Source: Myxococcales bacterium (GTDB taxonomy: Bacteria; Myxococcota_A; Polyangia; Polyangiales; Houyiibacteriaceae). Taken from it: 6,103 nt of DNA. Shown in pieces: positions 5,699-6,103 of this stretch (position 1 is the stretch's first letter; every line of letters begins with the position of its first letter). The notes under the pieces are model-generated. The model was not told the origin of the DNA. It saw only the letters and a program-made list of their open reading frames with translations, and made no database searches. The stretch lies in the NCBI GenBank assembly GCA_013002645.1, contig JABDJF010000034.1:1-6103 (forward strand). Reading direction: 5' to 3'. A program made the position numbers and the translations under genes.

Positions 5699-6103
5699 GT
5701 GCGTCGACGTTACAGAGAACCAGTCGCCATCGCCTTCGCGCTTGCGTTGATCGCATCGCTGTCGGTGCATCTCCCGGTCTACGATATTCTTGGGGAATTG
5801 GCCGACCGTATCCGGCTTCAGGAGGAGGAGGCGAGAAAGGCCGTCACCTTCGAGCCGGCCGAGGTGGACTTCGAGGTGCCCGGCAGCGCGGAGCCGCAGC
5901 GGCGAAAAAAGAAGGCGGCGCGACAGCGCGAAAAGGCGAAGCGCGAGCGCCTAGCGAAGGCGGCGGAGGCGCAGGCACGCGCGCAGGCCCAGCAGCAACA
6001 GAAAACGCCGCCACCCGAGCTCACGTCGCCGCAAGCGGTGCAGCAGCACAGCACCAACCCCGATCTCGAGCCGGACAACCCGCAGTTCATCGCCGAGGAG
6101 AAC
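5699..6103 (+). CDS. TonB/AgmX-like envelope protein, N-terminal part (3' partial)
   Basis: An open frame of 135 codons runs from GTG 5699 to the right edge. An in-frame TAA at 5681-5683 lies six codons upstream, and GTG is the only plausible start in between; the ribosome site is weak. Residues 1-8 are basic (VRRRYREP), then one membrane segment (about 9-28, AIAFALALIASLSVHLPVYD) predicts an inner-membrane anchor with the rest in the periplasm. An acidic patch (LQEEEAR, VDFEVPGSAEP) is followed by a highly charged Lys/Arg/Glu/Ala helix (about 68-98), a Gln-rich run, and a Pro-containing linker. The end, NPDLEPDNPQFIAEEN, resembles a segment I recall in myxobacterial TonB/AgmX-like proteins. 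These normally finish with a TonB C-terminal domain, which would lie outside the window. The role may be energy transfer to the outer membrane or motility-related envelope work; this is inference. Confidence 0.75.
   Translation, partial: MRRRYREPVAIAFALALIASLSVHLPVYDILGELADRIRLQEEEARKAVTFEPAEVDFEVPGSAEPQRRKKKAARQREKAKRERLAKAAEAQARAQAQQQQKTPPPELTSPQAVQQHSTNPDLEPDNPQFIAEEN

Overview
The window is GC-rich and has the character of a Myxococcota (deltaproteobacterial) chromosome. The clues are a cysteine-rich lipoprotein with a von Willebrand A domain, a UDPGP-family nucleotidyltransferase, a TonB/AgmX-like protein with a charged repeat segment, and a TRAP binding protein of a non-canonical type. 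This taxonomic guess rests on protein style only; there is no rRNA or other marker. I see no insertion sequence, integrase, tRNA, CRISPR array or phage gene.

Layout: (1) 2-580 (+), C-terminal 192 residues of a TRAP transporter substrate-binding protein, cut by the left edge. (2) 591-1853 (-), a secreted lipoprotein with a Cys-rich N-terminus and a VWA/MIDAS domain. (3) 1989-3098 (+), RlmN, the radical-SAM methyltransferase for 23S rRNA A2503 and tRNA A37. (4) 3095-4213 (-), a UTP-sugar-1-phosphate uridylyltransferase family enzyme. (5) 4327-5619 (+), a secreted YXWXGHW-type protein with a long Arg/Ser/Thr-rich repetitive tail. (6) 5699-6103 (+), start of a TonB/AgmX-like envelope protein with a GTG start, cut by the right edge.

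Strands alternate + - + - + +, so no clear operon exists except possibly genes 5 and 6. The two convergent pairs are very tight: 10 bp between stops at 580/591, and a 4-bp overlap of stop codons at 3095-3098. The divergent pairs are separated by 135 bp (1854-1988) and 113 bp (4214-4326), which must hold the promoters. No stretch over 300 bases lacks a gene.

Functionally, four of the six products are predicted to act in or at the envelope (binding protein, lipoprotein, YXWXGHW protein, TonB-like protein) and one makes UDP-sugars that could feed envelope glycans. RlmN is housekeeping. I see no dedicated multi-gene system. The most unusual item is the charge-polarised YXWXGHW protein, whose tail is built of degenerate 10-13 residue units with a recent 33-bp tandem expansion.
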